A program made the translations under genes and the position numbers. A stretch of 41,016 nucleotides of DNA from CAZLPW01 sp964561495 (lineage in GTDB: Bacteria > Fidelibacterota > Marinisomatia > Marinisomatales > UBA1611), in assembly GCA_964561495.1 (NCBI GenBank), contig CAZLPW010000012.1:1-41016 (forward strand). The letters run 5' to 3'. The notes beneath the pieces were generated by a model that worked only from the letters and a program-made list of their open reading frames with translations, did no database searches and was not told the origin of the DNA. Shown piece by piece: positions 33,973 through 41,016 of the stretch; the first letter of the stretch is position 1, and every line of letters starts with the position of its first letter.

Positions 33973-34002
33973 AAAAAGGGGCCACTTGTGGCCCCTTTTT
34001 TT
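33973..34002 (-). terminator. Intrinsic terminator after the giant gene
   Basis: A perfect stem GGGGCCA / TGGCCCC (33978-33984 with 33989-33995) closes a CTTG loop. It is flanked by five A on the left and seven T on the right, so it can act on both strands. On the minus strand it lies about 20 nt after the stop of the giant surface protein (34021) and before ssb, separating the two units. No plus-strand gene needs it. Confidence 0.85.
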
Positions 34003-34020
34003 AACAAGTAAGACGTAAGT

Positions 34021-37000
34021 CTATTTCATCAGTACAAGTTTCTTGTGGCTGACAAAGTTACCTGCTTGAATCCGATATAGGTACATTCCAGAAGCTACAG
34101 ACTGACCAAAGTCATTAGTAGCGCTCCACTGCACCATATGTCGGCCGGCTTGGTACTGTTTATTTACCAGCGTTCTGACTCTTTGACCAGAGATATTATA
34201 TATCTCCAAGATAACCTCAGAAGCCTCTGGCAAATCAAATGCAATATTTGTTACCGGATTAAACGGATTTGGATAGTTATTATAAAGTGCAAACTCTTTA
34301 GGTAGCGATGCATCTTCGATGCTACTTAAGACAGCAGAAACATCAACAGTAAGAGCTCTTGGCCCACCAGACGCTGCTGTTGTTTCAAACCCATCATGAG
34401 CATGAACATTCCAGTCCAGAGTTACACTTGAGATTTCACCATCGATAAGTGGCTGAGCTAGGTGTCCGTAAGGAACACTGAAAAGCGTACCAGTAATAGG
34501 TGTGTGCACCTCTACATCATCAAAGTATACGGAACCATGATCATTTCCGGATACCTGCCAGTATGCAACACCAGCGTTCATGAAAACAGCGCCCTCAGGA
34601 ACTACACCCATAACACCATAGTGGTGCCATACGCTTGCCTCGTCACCTGCATCAATAGCATCTGAAAGAACTGATCCAAGTGGAGCCCAGTCCGCATTCC
34701 AGAAAGAGATAAACAAGTAAGCGCTATTCGATCCCTGGCCGACCCAGTCATCAGCATGTGACATCAGCCAACCATCAACCATAACCTCGTTGCCTGGCGC
34801 TAGCCCCATGTCAGCAAGAGTATGGGTCTGATATATTGGCGTCTCATTAGGATATGGTTCACTGTACTGTCCCCAAGCCTTAAGGGCCTGACCACCTGTG
34901 TGTGGTTCTAGAACAGCTCCTGTTTGTGAACCAAAAATACCAGCTCCCGCCGTATCAACTACCCAGTTTGTAAGGGTTGTTGGCCATACGATCCAGCCAA
35001 ACTCTGGCTCCATTGAACCCGCAACTCCGAATTCAAAACCTGGGTTTTTCTGCATCTGCGGAGGCAGGTGAAACATCATATTATCATTCCAGAGATCTAT
35101 TGTATAATGAAGAGGGTTATTATCTGGATCTACCGATGGTGTCCAAATAACTGGCAACTCATCCATCATATTGTCTGGATTAACGTTTATAGTAAAGTTG
35201 TTTGCCGGAGCAACCAATGAGAACGCCCCTGGAGGAGCATTCGACAGCGTAACATCTGCCATGTTAGACGGTCCCGATTCATGATCATCAAACATAGCTG
35301 TTACATAATAGTGATAGGTTGTCCAATCCATACCCATGTCCCAATGCTCATGCACATCGCTGGTGCCAGAGTTTCCAACCATTTCCATGGTAAAATCAGG
35401 AGAAACACCTCTGTAAACATTATAGTGCATAAGATCTCTTGTTTGGAGATTTAGGCTTGGATATGTTGGGTTTGTCTGCTCAGTCGGAGCACCTAAAATG
35501 TGGTACATCAAATCCTCTTTCGGATGAAGCATCACATAATCAGCTGAGTGGTCAACCACTACAGGATCAAAGTAACCATAGTAACGAGACATAGACGCAC
35601 CCTCACCAGTGGTAAGGTTGAGCATTGCTCTTATCATTAAGTCACCACCAAACGTCGCTCCTCTGGTCCACTGACCTCCACTAGTAAAATACTGATGCGC
35701 GGGATAGTCTACGGCCTCATCATAAGAATAACCCTCGGGGTCTCCCTCAACTGCCCAGTCCTCATCGTGCGTTAGAATCACGTAGAAATCACCTGTCATT
35801 GTAATAGGCTCAGGCATATCAAGATAGGCCCAACCATCTTCACTCATTGTGGAAAGCCCGTTTGCGATAATCTCACCTGGAACACCTCCAAGCTGCATGC
35901 CCTGCTCTGATTCATTGTCATTATCAAATACTATGATACGAATAGGACCATGAGAATAATCTGGCCAACCAGCATCCCAAATTTTACTGGAGATAGAGTT
36001 TATCTCATATTCACCATCTACGCCAAATCTGGTTCCAAAACCAACACCTTCACCATCTTCCCATCCTGCATAATAATATGAGGCGCTAAATTCAATGCCG
36101 CTATCATAACGAGCCTCAACATTGTCCACAGAAATTGGGGGCTCCCACTCAAGGTGAACGTCATCACCATAACCCGTAGCTGTTAGGTTAACTGGTGACT
36201 CTGTTGGACCAACAGTAAGAACCACTTCATTACTTGGCTGTGACATAACAGGCTCAGGAACTCCTGGAAGTGAATACTCTGCAACCACATCATATGTAAT
36301 GTCTTGGCTTCCAACAACATACTGAATACCAGACCAGCTTGTGTTCTCTGGTCCAGATACGTTTGCTATTGGCTGACCGTTCTTACGAACCATGTAGCCC
36401 TGCAGAGGGTTGTATGGCGTTACAGTAAGAACGTAATCACCTGCATCTGCATCGCTCCAGCCATCTACAATTATGTAATATGTCTGGCCACCACTTAGCA
36501 TAACATTGCTAATAAATGATGTCCAAGCGTTTATCTCATCACATCCTGTAGAGCCATAGTGATCATCGTCACAGGCGCTCTCACCATCAGTAGTTTGAGG
36601 CATAAGCCCGTTTGCATCATAAACATAAACCTTTGTGTCATAAGTAGAACCACAAAGATCAACATCAATAATTATATCATCGGCCGGTGTTAGTGAGTAA
36701 ACGACATCCAAGGCAGCGCTCTCTACAGAGTTTGGATCCTCTGGGCAGACCTCATCATAGTCGTTTGTATAGCCGACAGTTGTACCTGTGTTAGAATACG
36801 GAAGCGCATCAATAACCGTAGCGTCTTCCATTGTATCCCCACCCTGACGCAAGCTGCTCTCAGGGACAAGCATAGCTATCGTTTCCTCTGGAACATATGG
36901 CTCAGGCTGGTCCCAGCTTAGACTTACCTGATAGCCCATGGCCTCTCCAGCTAGGTTTGTCGGAGCAGGCACAGGAATCGGCGCTAATGGCGTTGCACAC

Positions 37001-40000
37001 GCAGCTGGAGACGCATCAGACGTTATGTCGTCTTCCTCCCCAACATCAGCCGTATCTTTCTCAAAAACAATATAACAATACTCTTGTTCTGGGACCACAT
37101 CATAGTCAACATAGTTTAATGCCGCAAGAGTATCCTCAATAACAGTATAGCCCTCATCGCCTGGCGCGTTTCGCAAAAGCATATAAATCGGCGTAGGTAC
37201 AGGCACTCTGAATAAATCATCATGAGGAGCAAAGCCAGATGCAACAACAGCAAATTCTGCACCCTCAACAACAATCTCCCAGCTAATCTCAGACTGCCAG
37301 GTTCCACCATCAACAACGATCCTGTAGACACCATCATCTAGACAGAAGTTGTCAGAACCCTCAGCACCAGATGTTAGGCCACCCTCCATTTGTGTAATTC
37401 CTGTTACAGTATCAGTGATTGTGTAGGTGTTACCGTTCCACCCATCACCGAAGCTGTCATACATATTAATAACAAGTGCGTTTGTGGTACACTCTGAGTA
37501 GGTACAAGAACCATCATCAATGTTAGCAAGCGGGTCAAAGTTATCAGCCTGCGGATCCATACATCCGCTTACAGCATCTTCCCACGCCATTTCAAAATCA
37601 AAAGCGTCAAAGCCACCAAATCCTGTAATCCAAAAATGAACCGTTGTCCCAAGATAAGGCTCTGTAGGCAACCCATCAGCTGTTTGGCCACCTGGAGCAA
37701 ATGGAACCGAAAGCACACCAACCCCGCTATTAATAAAATCATTAAAGTATCCGTCTGCATCTTCACCACACTGCCCAACAAGACCGACAGTTTCACTTAC
37801 AGGAAGCGTAACAACAAGAAAACCTGGAGTCGTTGGAAGCTCAAGCGAATACCAAGACCCTCCACCAGTATATGCATTGGTACCCAACACACCAGTAAAA
37901 GGAGCCTCGCAGACATCGCCTGTAAAATAACAACTTCCATCATCAACCGTTGCGGTTTCGTCATAGTTTAAAGCAGTAGCGTCTGTACAACCCCAAACAG
38001 GCGGGTCTCCGCCAACGGTAAACTCAGATGTTCCCTCAGAGCCAGTAAGCAGCTCGTACTGGAACCAGAGGTTTCCGTTCAAGTCGGTTAAGGTAAACAC
38101 GTTTCCGTTCCAACCATCGCCAAAAGAATCAAGCGCCCTAAATGTGTAGTTTCCATCTGCAAGACAAACCTCTGCCGCAGCTGGTGAACCACCTGTAGCG
38201 AGAACCTGACCGGCGCTGTTTAAAACCTCCCAGGTTACCTCAGACTGCCAACTTCCGCCATCACAAACACCAGTGTACTCGGTCAAGCCTGCATCACATT
38301 CACGATCGCGGCTTTGGCTAGAACTAAACACAGGGGAAGCCTGTGGCCTAAGACCGAGTGGGTATTTGAACGGATTGTATGAGGTCTTAACACGACGCTT
38401 AACAATCTGTCTTTGATCACCAGAGCGATCTTCAAGCTCAACATATGTAGCCTGACTTGTTTGAACCATTAGAGTATCTGGGCCCGGCACCGGACTCCAC
38501 TCAAGGTTAACTTTTTCAATACCACCTACAGCTGTAAGCGTCGGATAGGTTTCATAAGGAGCCTCTTCAAGCGTCCAAGAAAATGGACCCGGGCTATAGT
38601 AGTCTATCCAGGCAATGATATATGTCTCTCCCTGTTCTACCTCAATCTGCAGATAGGACTGGAGAGTAAAATCATAGTCATCGTTTTCAGCAATAATGTC
38701 TGAGTATCCATAATATGAGTCGTAATCACAAGAACCCAAAATTGCCACATAGGTATCACCATCTGTGAGCCCCATGGTAGACACCCTTAGGTATCCGTAC
38801 TGGGTTGCTGTGTATGAAAAATAGTTATCATAGCCATCACTGTTGTTAGATCCAAGTACAGCTGGCATTGCAGTTGCGCAAGTGCTTGGAGCAAAAACAG
38901 AGTCGCAGGCTGCGTTTGAAGGCGCAGACTCACCCTGTGTGTAGCTGGCCGTTACTGTAAAACAGTGGACCATGTCATTTGTAAGCCCCGTAGCTGTATA
39001 AGCTGTTAACTCTGTAGAGCCAATAAATTCACCATCGTCATATACATTGTACTCAACAAAACCACCACATGACTCATCTAAAAGCTGTGTAGCACAAAGC
39101 TCAAGGTCCCAGTTGTAAAGACCCTCTGTCCAGACCCCATCCTCATCGGTCCCTGTCAAACCAGAAGGGGTGGTCCCATCATCTGACAGCAAGAAAGGAG
39201 CCATCGCGGTTCCGTCTCCATAGACATCTGTTTCACCCGTGACAGTAACCTTAACAAGGCCTCCGTATGGGCCTATATCTATCTGGGTCTCTTCAAAAAT
39301 TATTTCTCCATAAACACCATCGGTTACGAGGGTTCCGTTGGCAATGTTACCACCAGGGATGTTGTTTCCTGTTTCTGGGTCAACATAATCAACCGAAACA
39401 TAGGCCGACGCCTCTGTCAAACCAACCCAGGCGCTTGAATAATCAGCAAGAGCAACAGACTCAAGATCATAAATACCACCAGGGAAATAATAAATAGATG
39501 CTTTTGTTGCTGCGTCTGGCCACAAATATGCCAAAGCTCCTATATAATTAAAACAGGCCCTGTTACCCATTTGGTCAGGTCTTTCATAGTCATCAGAAAT
39601 TGACTGCCTAACATTCTCAAACTCATCTAGGTTAACATTTCCATTAACAATTTCAGCAATTGGATCTGCGACTGGAAGGCCCCACTCTAGGTAGGCTGTT
39701 CCGTCATCTGTTCCAAGAGAAATAAGATCCGTTGGTGAGCAAAGACCAACGTCCTCAACCATCGCACAAATAGGATCAGAGTGCGTTGACTCTGTTCCGT
39801 TGTCGTCCTCTTGGGTAATCGTGTAACAATACTCTGTCTCAACCATTACACTGGTGTCTCTATAGGCAGCTTCTTCAACTGTCGCTAAGTGAGCTGCGTC
39901 ACGATAAACGTGATAAACAATATTTAGAGGAACAAAAAACTCAAAAGTTCCTGCGCCGCCACCAGAAGCAGGTGAACCACCTGAGGCAACAATTCCACCC

Positions 40001-41016
40001 GTAGCTGTCTCTAGCGACCAAGAAATTTCACTGTCATAAGTACCGCCACCAACAACAAGCGTATAGGTGTCATCATCTAAACAAATATCATCTGAGTCCA
40101 TATCCCCAGCTGGGTCTCCTTCAGTTGCCAAAAGTCCGCCCATTGCAGACAAAACCCCAGCAGAGTTGGTGATCGTGTAGGTAGCCCCATTCCAGCCGTC
40201 GCCCCATGAGTCGTACATATTAAACACGAGCGCGTTTGTTGTACACTCAGAGTAGGTACAGCTACCATCATCAGTGTTAGCATTGGGATCATAGTTATCC
40301 GCTTGAGGATCCATACAGCCATATGCCGCTGGTGTAAAACTCACGGTAAAAGAGGTTGGAAGATCGTATGTTCCAGCCCAATAATCATAGGTCCTAAAAA
40401 TAACCGTCCCAGCAGATACAAAGGTCTCTATAGAACCATAATATCCGTAAGCATAATAATCAGATGTTGCAAAAGCTTCACAGTTTGGCCACGCATCAAA
40501 ATAGTAATAGTCAGGCGCACCATCTGCATTGTCATCTGATGATGTAATTGTTAGGGTACCATCATCTGGTGTTGTAAAAGCATAGTAAGTAAAACCCGTT
40601 GTTGCGGTGTATGTCCCTGCTGCCACAGCAATAGGAATGCTACAAGAGTCACCCGCAAAATAGCAACTGCCATCATCCTCTGTCGCCGTTGCGTCATAGT
40701 TTAGTGCTGTTGCATCCATACAACCATATACTGCGCCGCCATCAACGGTAAATGTTGTGGTTGCAGAGGAACCTGTTGTAAAAGTGAGAGAAAGCACAAC
40801 GCTTCCATCAGATGTGGTTCCTGTTAAAACATTACCGTTCCAGCCATCGCCATATGAGTCATATCCATTAGCTGTATATTCGCCATCGATCAAACAACCA
40901 ACAACAGAAGTGTTTGCTGAAGCCGCCGCCACTAAGGTTCCTGATTCATCCAAAATTTCCCAGCTAACCTCAGAGGCATAAGAGCCACCATCACAGACAA
41001 AAGTTATTTCTGTCTC
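34021..41016 (-). CDS. Giant multidomain surface protein with type-A sorting domain (5' end cut)
   Basis: The frame is open from the right edge to a TAG at 34021, giving 2331 residues; a TTG at 40953 is just an internal Leu, and the true start lies outside. The visible part has split Fn3 domains, PPC-like beta-sandwiches (for example 38560-38890 and 36405-36895), two copies of a Cys-bearing supermodule with GDGWNG and GC(M/T)D...DDGSC motifs, a carbohydrate-binding-like jelly roll (~34500-35060, NPGFEFG to GSVYFDDVEVH) and a C-terminal sorting domain (34024-34293, YPNPFNPVTNIAF to HKKLVLMK). It is acidic and has many paired cysteines, as expected for an extracellular, perhaps calcium-stabilised protein. 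By eye its base composition is richer in G+C than the rest. It may be an adhesin or scaffold; no catalytic domain was recognised. Confidence 0.9.
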   Translation of the reverse strand, partial: ETEITFVCDGGSYASEVSWEILDESGTLVAAASANTSVVGCLIDGEYTANGYDSYGDGWNGNVLTGTTSDGSVVLSLTFTTGSSATTTFTVDGGAVYGCMDATALNYDATATEDDGSCYFAGDSCSIPIAVAAGTYTATTGFTYYAFTTPDDGTLTITSSDDNADGAPDYYYFDAWPNCEAFATSDYYAYGYYGSIETFVSAGTVIFRTYDYWAGTYDLPTSFTVSFTPAAYGCMDPQADNYDPNANTDDGSCTYSECTTNALVFNMYDSWGDGWNGATYTITNSAGVLSAMGGLLATEGDPAGDMDSDDICLDDDTYTLVVGGGTYDSEISWSLETATGGIVASGGSPASGGGAGTFEFFVPLNIVYHVYRDAAHLATVEEAAYRDTSVMVETEYCYTITQEDDNGTESTHSDPICAMVEDVGLCSPTDLISLGTDDGTAYLEWGLPVADPIAEIVNGNVNLDEFENVRQSISDDYERPDQMGNRACFNYIGALAYLWPDAATKASIYYFPGGIYDLESVALADYSSAWVGLTEASAYVSVDYVDPETGNNIPGGNIANGTLVTDGVYGEIIFEETQIDIGPYGGLVKVTVTGETDVYGDGTAMAPFLLSDDGTTPSGLTGTDEDGVWTEGLYNWDLELCATQLLDESCGGFVEYNVYDDGEFIGSTELTAYTATGLTNDMVHCFTVTASYTQGESAPSNAACDSVFAPSTCATAMPAVLGSNNSDGYDNYFSYTATQYGYLRVSTMGLTDGDTYVAILGSCDYDSYYGYSDIIAENDDYDFTLQSYLQIEVEQGETYIIAWIDYYSPGPFSWTLEEAPYETYPTLTAVGGIEKVNLEWSPVPGPDTLMVQTSQATYVELEDRSGDQRQIVKRRVKTSYNPFKYPLGLRPQASPVFSSSQSRDRECDAGLTEYTGVCDGGSWQSEVTWEVLNSAGQVLATGGSPAAAEVCLADGNYTFRALDSFGDGWNGNVFTLTDLNGNLWFQYELLTGSEGTSEFTVGGDPPVWGCTDATALNYDETATVDDGSCYFTGDVCEAPFTGVLGTNAYTGGGSWYSLELPTTPGFLVVTLPVSETVGLVGQCGEDADGYFNDFINSGVGVLSVPFAPGGQTADGLPTEPYLGTTVHFWITGFGGFDAFDFEMAWEDAVSGCMDPQADNFDPLANIDDGSCTYSECTTNALVINMYDSFGDGWNGNTYTITDTVTGITQMEGGLTSGAEGSDNFCLDDGVYRIVVDGGTWQSEISWEIVVEGAEFAVVASGFAPHDDLFRVPVPTPIYMLLRNAPGDEGYTVIEDTLAALNYVDYDVVPEQEYCYIVFEKDTADVGEEDDITSDASPAACATPLAPIPVPAPTNLAGEAMGYQVSLSWDQPEPYVPEETIAMLVPESSLRQGGDTMEDATVIDALPYSNTGTTVGYTNDYDEVCPEDPNSVESAALDVVYSLTPADDIIIDVDLCGSTYDTKVYVYDANGLMPQTTDGESACDDDHYGSTGCDEINAWTSFISNVMLSGGQTYYIIVDGWSDADAGDYVLTVTPYNPLQGYMVRKNGQPIANVSGPENTSWSGIQYVVGSQDITYDVVAEYSLPGVPEPVMSQPSNEVVLTVGPTESPVNLTATGYGDDVHLEWEPPISVDNVEARYDSGIEFSASYYYAGWEDGEGVGFGTRFGVDGEYEINSISSKIWDAGWPDYSHGPIRIIVFDNDNESEQGMQLGGVPGEIIANGLSTMSEDGWAYLDMPEPITMTGDFYVILTHDEDWAVEGDPEGYSYDEAVDYPAHQYFTSGGQWTRGATFGGDLMIRAMLNLTTGEGASMSRYYGYFDPVVVDHSADYVMLHPKEDLMYHILGAPTEQTNPTYPSLNLQTRDLMHYNVYRGVSPDFTMEMVGNSGTSDVHEHWDMGMDWTTYHYYVTAMFDDHESGPSNMADVTLSNAPPGAFSLVAPANNFTINVNPDNMMDELPVIWTPSVDPDNNPLHYTIDLWNDNMMFHLPPQMQKNPGFEFGVAGSMEPEFGWIVWPTTLTNWVVDTAGAGIFGSQTGAVLEPHTGGQALKAWGQYSEPYPNETPIYQTHTLADMGLAPGNEVMVDGWLMSHADDWVGQGSNSAYLFISFWNADWAPLGSVLSDAIDAGDEASVWHHYGVMGVVPEGAVFMNAGVAYWQVSGNDHGSVYFDDVEVHTPITGTLFSVPYGHLAQPLIDGEISSVTLDWNVHAHDGFETTAASGGPRALTVDVSAVLSSIEDASLPKEFALYNNYPNPFNPVTNIAFDLPEASEVILEIYNISGQRVRTLVNKQYQAGRHMVQWSATNDFGQSVASGMYLYRIQAGNFVSHKKLVLMK
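37504..37566 (-). repeat. GC(M/T)D...DDGSC motif 4
   Basis: 63-nt unit of the GCMDPQADNFDP subtype, ending DDGSC and followed by TYSECTTNALV, as in motif 2. It lies 2754 nt from motif 2. Confidence 0.85.
37930..37992 (-). repeat. GC(M/T)D...DDGSC motif 3
   Basis: 63-nt unit of the GCTDATALNYD subtype, ending DDGSC and followed by YF, as in motif 1. It lies 2733 nt from motif 1. Confidence 0.85.
40258..40320 (-). repeat. GC(M/T)D...DDGSC motif 2
   Basis: 63-nt unit of the GCMDPQADN(Y/F)DP subtype, ending DDGSC and followed by TYSECTTNALV. Most similar to the unit at 37504-37566. Confidence 0.85.
40663..40725 (-). repeat. GC(M/T)D...DDGSC motif 1
   Basis: One of four 63-nt units coding for 21 residues that start Gly-Cys, contain NYD and end DDGSC. 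The two cysteines could form a disulfide and the acidic residues could bind calcium; both are inference. Most similar to the unit at 37930-37992. Confidence 0.85.

Larger units (their letters stand above)
37165..38280 (-). repeat. Supermodule copy 2 in giant protein
   Basis: About 1.1 kb with the same order as copy 1: SEVTWE, GDGWNG (38101-38130), GCTD...DDGSC (37930-37992), a PPC-like region, GCMD...DDGSC (37504-37566), GDGWNG (37429-37458) and SEISWE. The two copies are similar in protein motifs but clearly diverged in DNA, which points to an old duplication. Edges are approximate. Confidence 0.75.
39910..41000 (-). repeat. Supermodule copy 1 in giant protein
   Basis: About 1.09 kb coding for, in order: a SEVSWE segment, GDGWNG (40831-40860), a 21-residue GCMD...DDGSC motif (40663-40725), a PPC-like sandwich, a second GCMD...DDGSC motif (40258-40320), GDGWNG (40183-40212) and a SEISW segment. 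The same order recurs in copy 2 about 2.73-2.75 kb away. Edges are approximate. Confidence 0.75.

Noticed and set aside
37636..37971. Open frame of 111 codons on the plus strand inside the giant gene
   Set aside because: It lies wholly within a well supported minus-strand coding region, shows no recognisable domain and has no ribosome site; it is a shadow frame.
40951..40953. TTG at 40953 as the start of the giant protein
   Set aside because: The frame is open to the window edge, and the preceding residues (CDGG...SEVSWE) match the start of supermodule copy 2, so the TTG codes for an internal Leu.
1..41016. CRISPR arrays, tRNA/rRNA genes, insertion sequences, phage or toxin-antitoxin genes
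   Set aside because: No short direct-repeat array, cloverleaf, transposase or phage-like protein was seen on reading both strands; gaps between genes are too short to hide most of these.

Overview
The window looks like a contig from a marine, AT-rich, uncultivated bacterium of the FCB superphylum, most likely Candidatus Marinimicrobia (SAR406) or a close relative. This rests on four secreted proteins ending in the type-A sorting domain built around (Y/F)PNPFNP, a TonB-dependent receptor with a carboxypeptidase-like front domain, Fn3-rich giant surface proteins, very tight gene packing and several TTG/GTG starts. The taxonomy is an inference; there is no rRNA gene or classical marker in the window apart from ssb.

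Layout. (1) Positions 1-2772, minus strand: a secreted adhesin-like protein followed by the N-terminal part of a TonB-dependent receptor that runs off the left edge. (2) Positions 2964-14151, plus strand: a nine-gene catabolic operon. It encodes a glutamate-1-semialdehyde-aminomutase-like transaminase, an FAD amine oxidase, a sodium:solute symporter, a 42-residue one-helix protein lying between two overlapping start/stop junctions, then alternating aldehyde dehydrogenase and class III transaminase genes, and finally a CoA-acylating (methyl)malonate-semialdehyde dehydrogenase. A PPOX-fold flavoprotein converges on its end. (3) Positions 14846-18930, plus: an AI-2E family permease, a thiamine-diphosphate enzyme close to human ILVBL/HACL2, and a secreted arylsulfotransferase-like protein with a dockerin-like tail. 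(4) Positions 26242-18945, minus: an oligopeptide-type ABC importer (binding lipoprotein, two permeases, fused double ATPase), then a nitrilase-superfamily amidase and a PutP-like symporter. (5) Positions 26315-32618: a divergent pair of secreted proteins (FG-GAP-like; M23 peptidase with golvesin-like domain), then a methyltransferase, an M20 peptidase and an EamA permease. (6) Positions 32615-41016, minus: a PlsC-like acyltransferase, ssb, a clear intrinsic terminator, and a giant surface protein (at least 2331 residues) that runs off the right edge.

How it fits together. The cell appears to live by scavenging small nitrogenous organics. Two sodium symporters and an ABC importer bring in amines, amides or peptides. 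The catabolic operon can oxidise and transaminate an amine through aldehyde and omega-amino-acid stages to a semialdehyde that the MmsA-type enzyme turns into acetyl-CoA or propionyl-CoA. A polyamine or beta-amino-acid substrate is my best guess, not something the sequence proves. The large secreted proteins probably decorate the surface or act outside the cell.

Most notable structure beyond ordinary annotation: Fn3 domains in the giant protein and in the protein at 715-2772 are repeatedly split after the first half by large inserted domains; the giant protein carries a duplicated supermodule about 2.73-2.75 kb apart, and within each copy a two-part motif occurs in both orders, as in a circular permutation. 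No CRISPR array, tRNA, rRNA, insertion sequence or phage gene was seen. No gene-free stretch exceeds about 200 bases.
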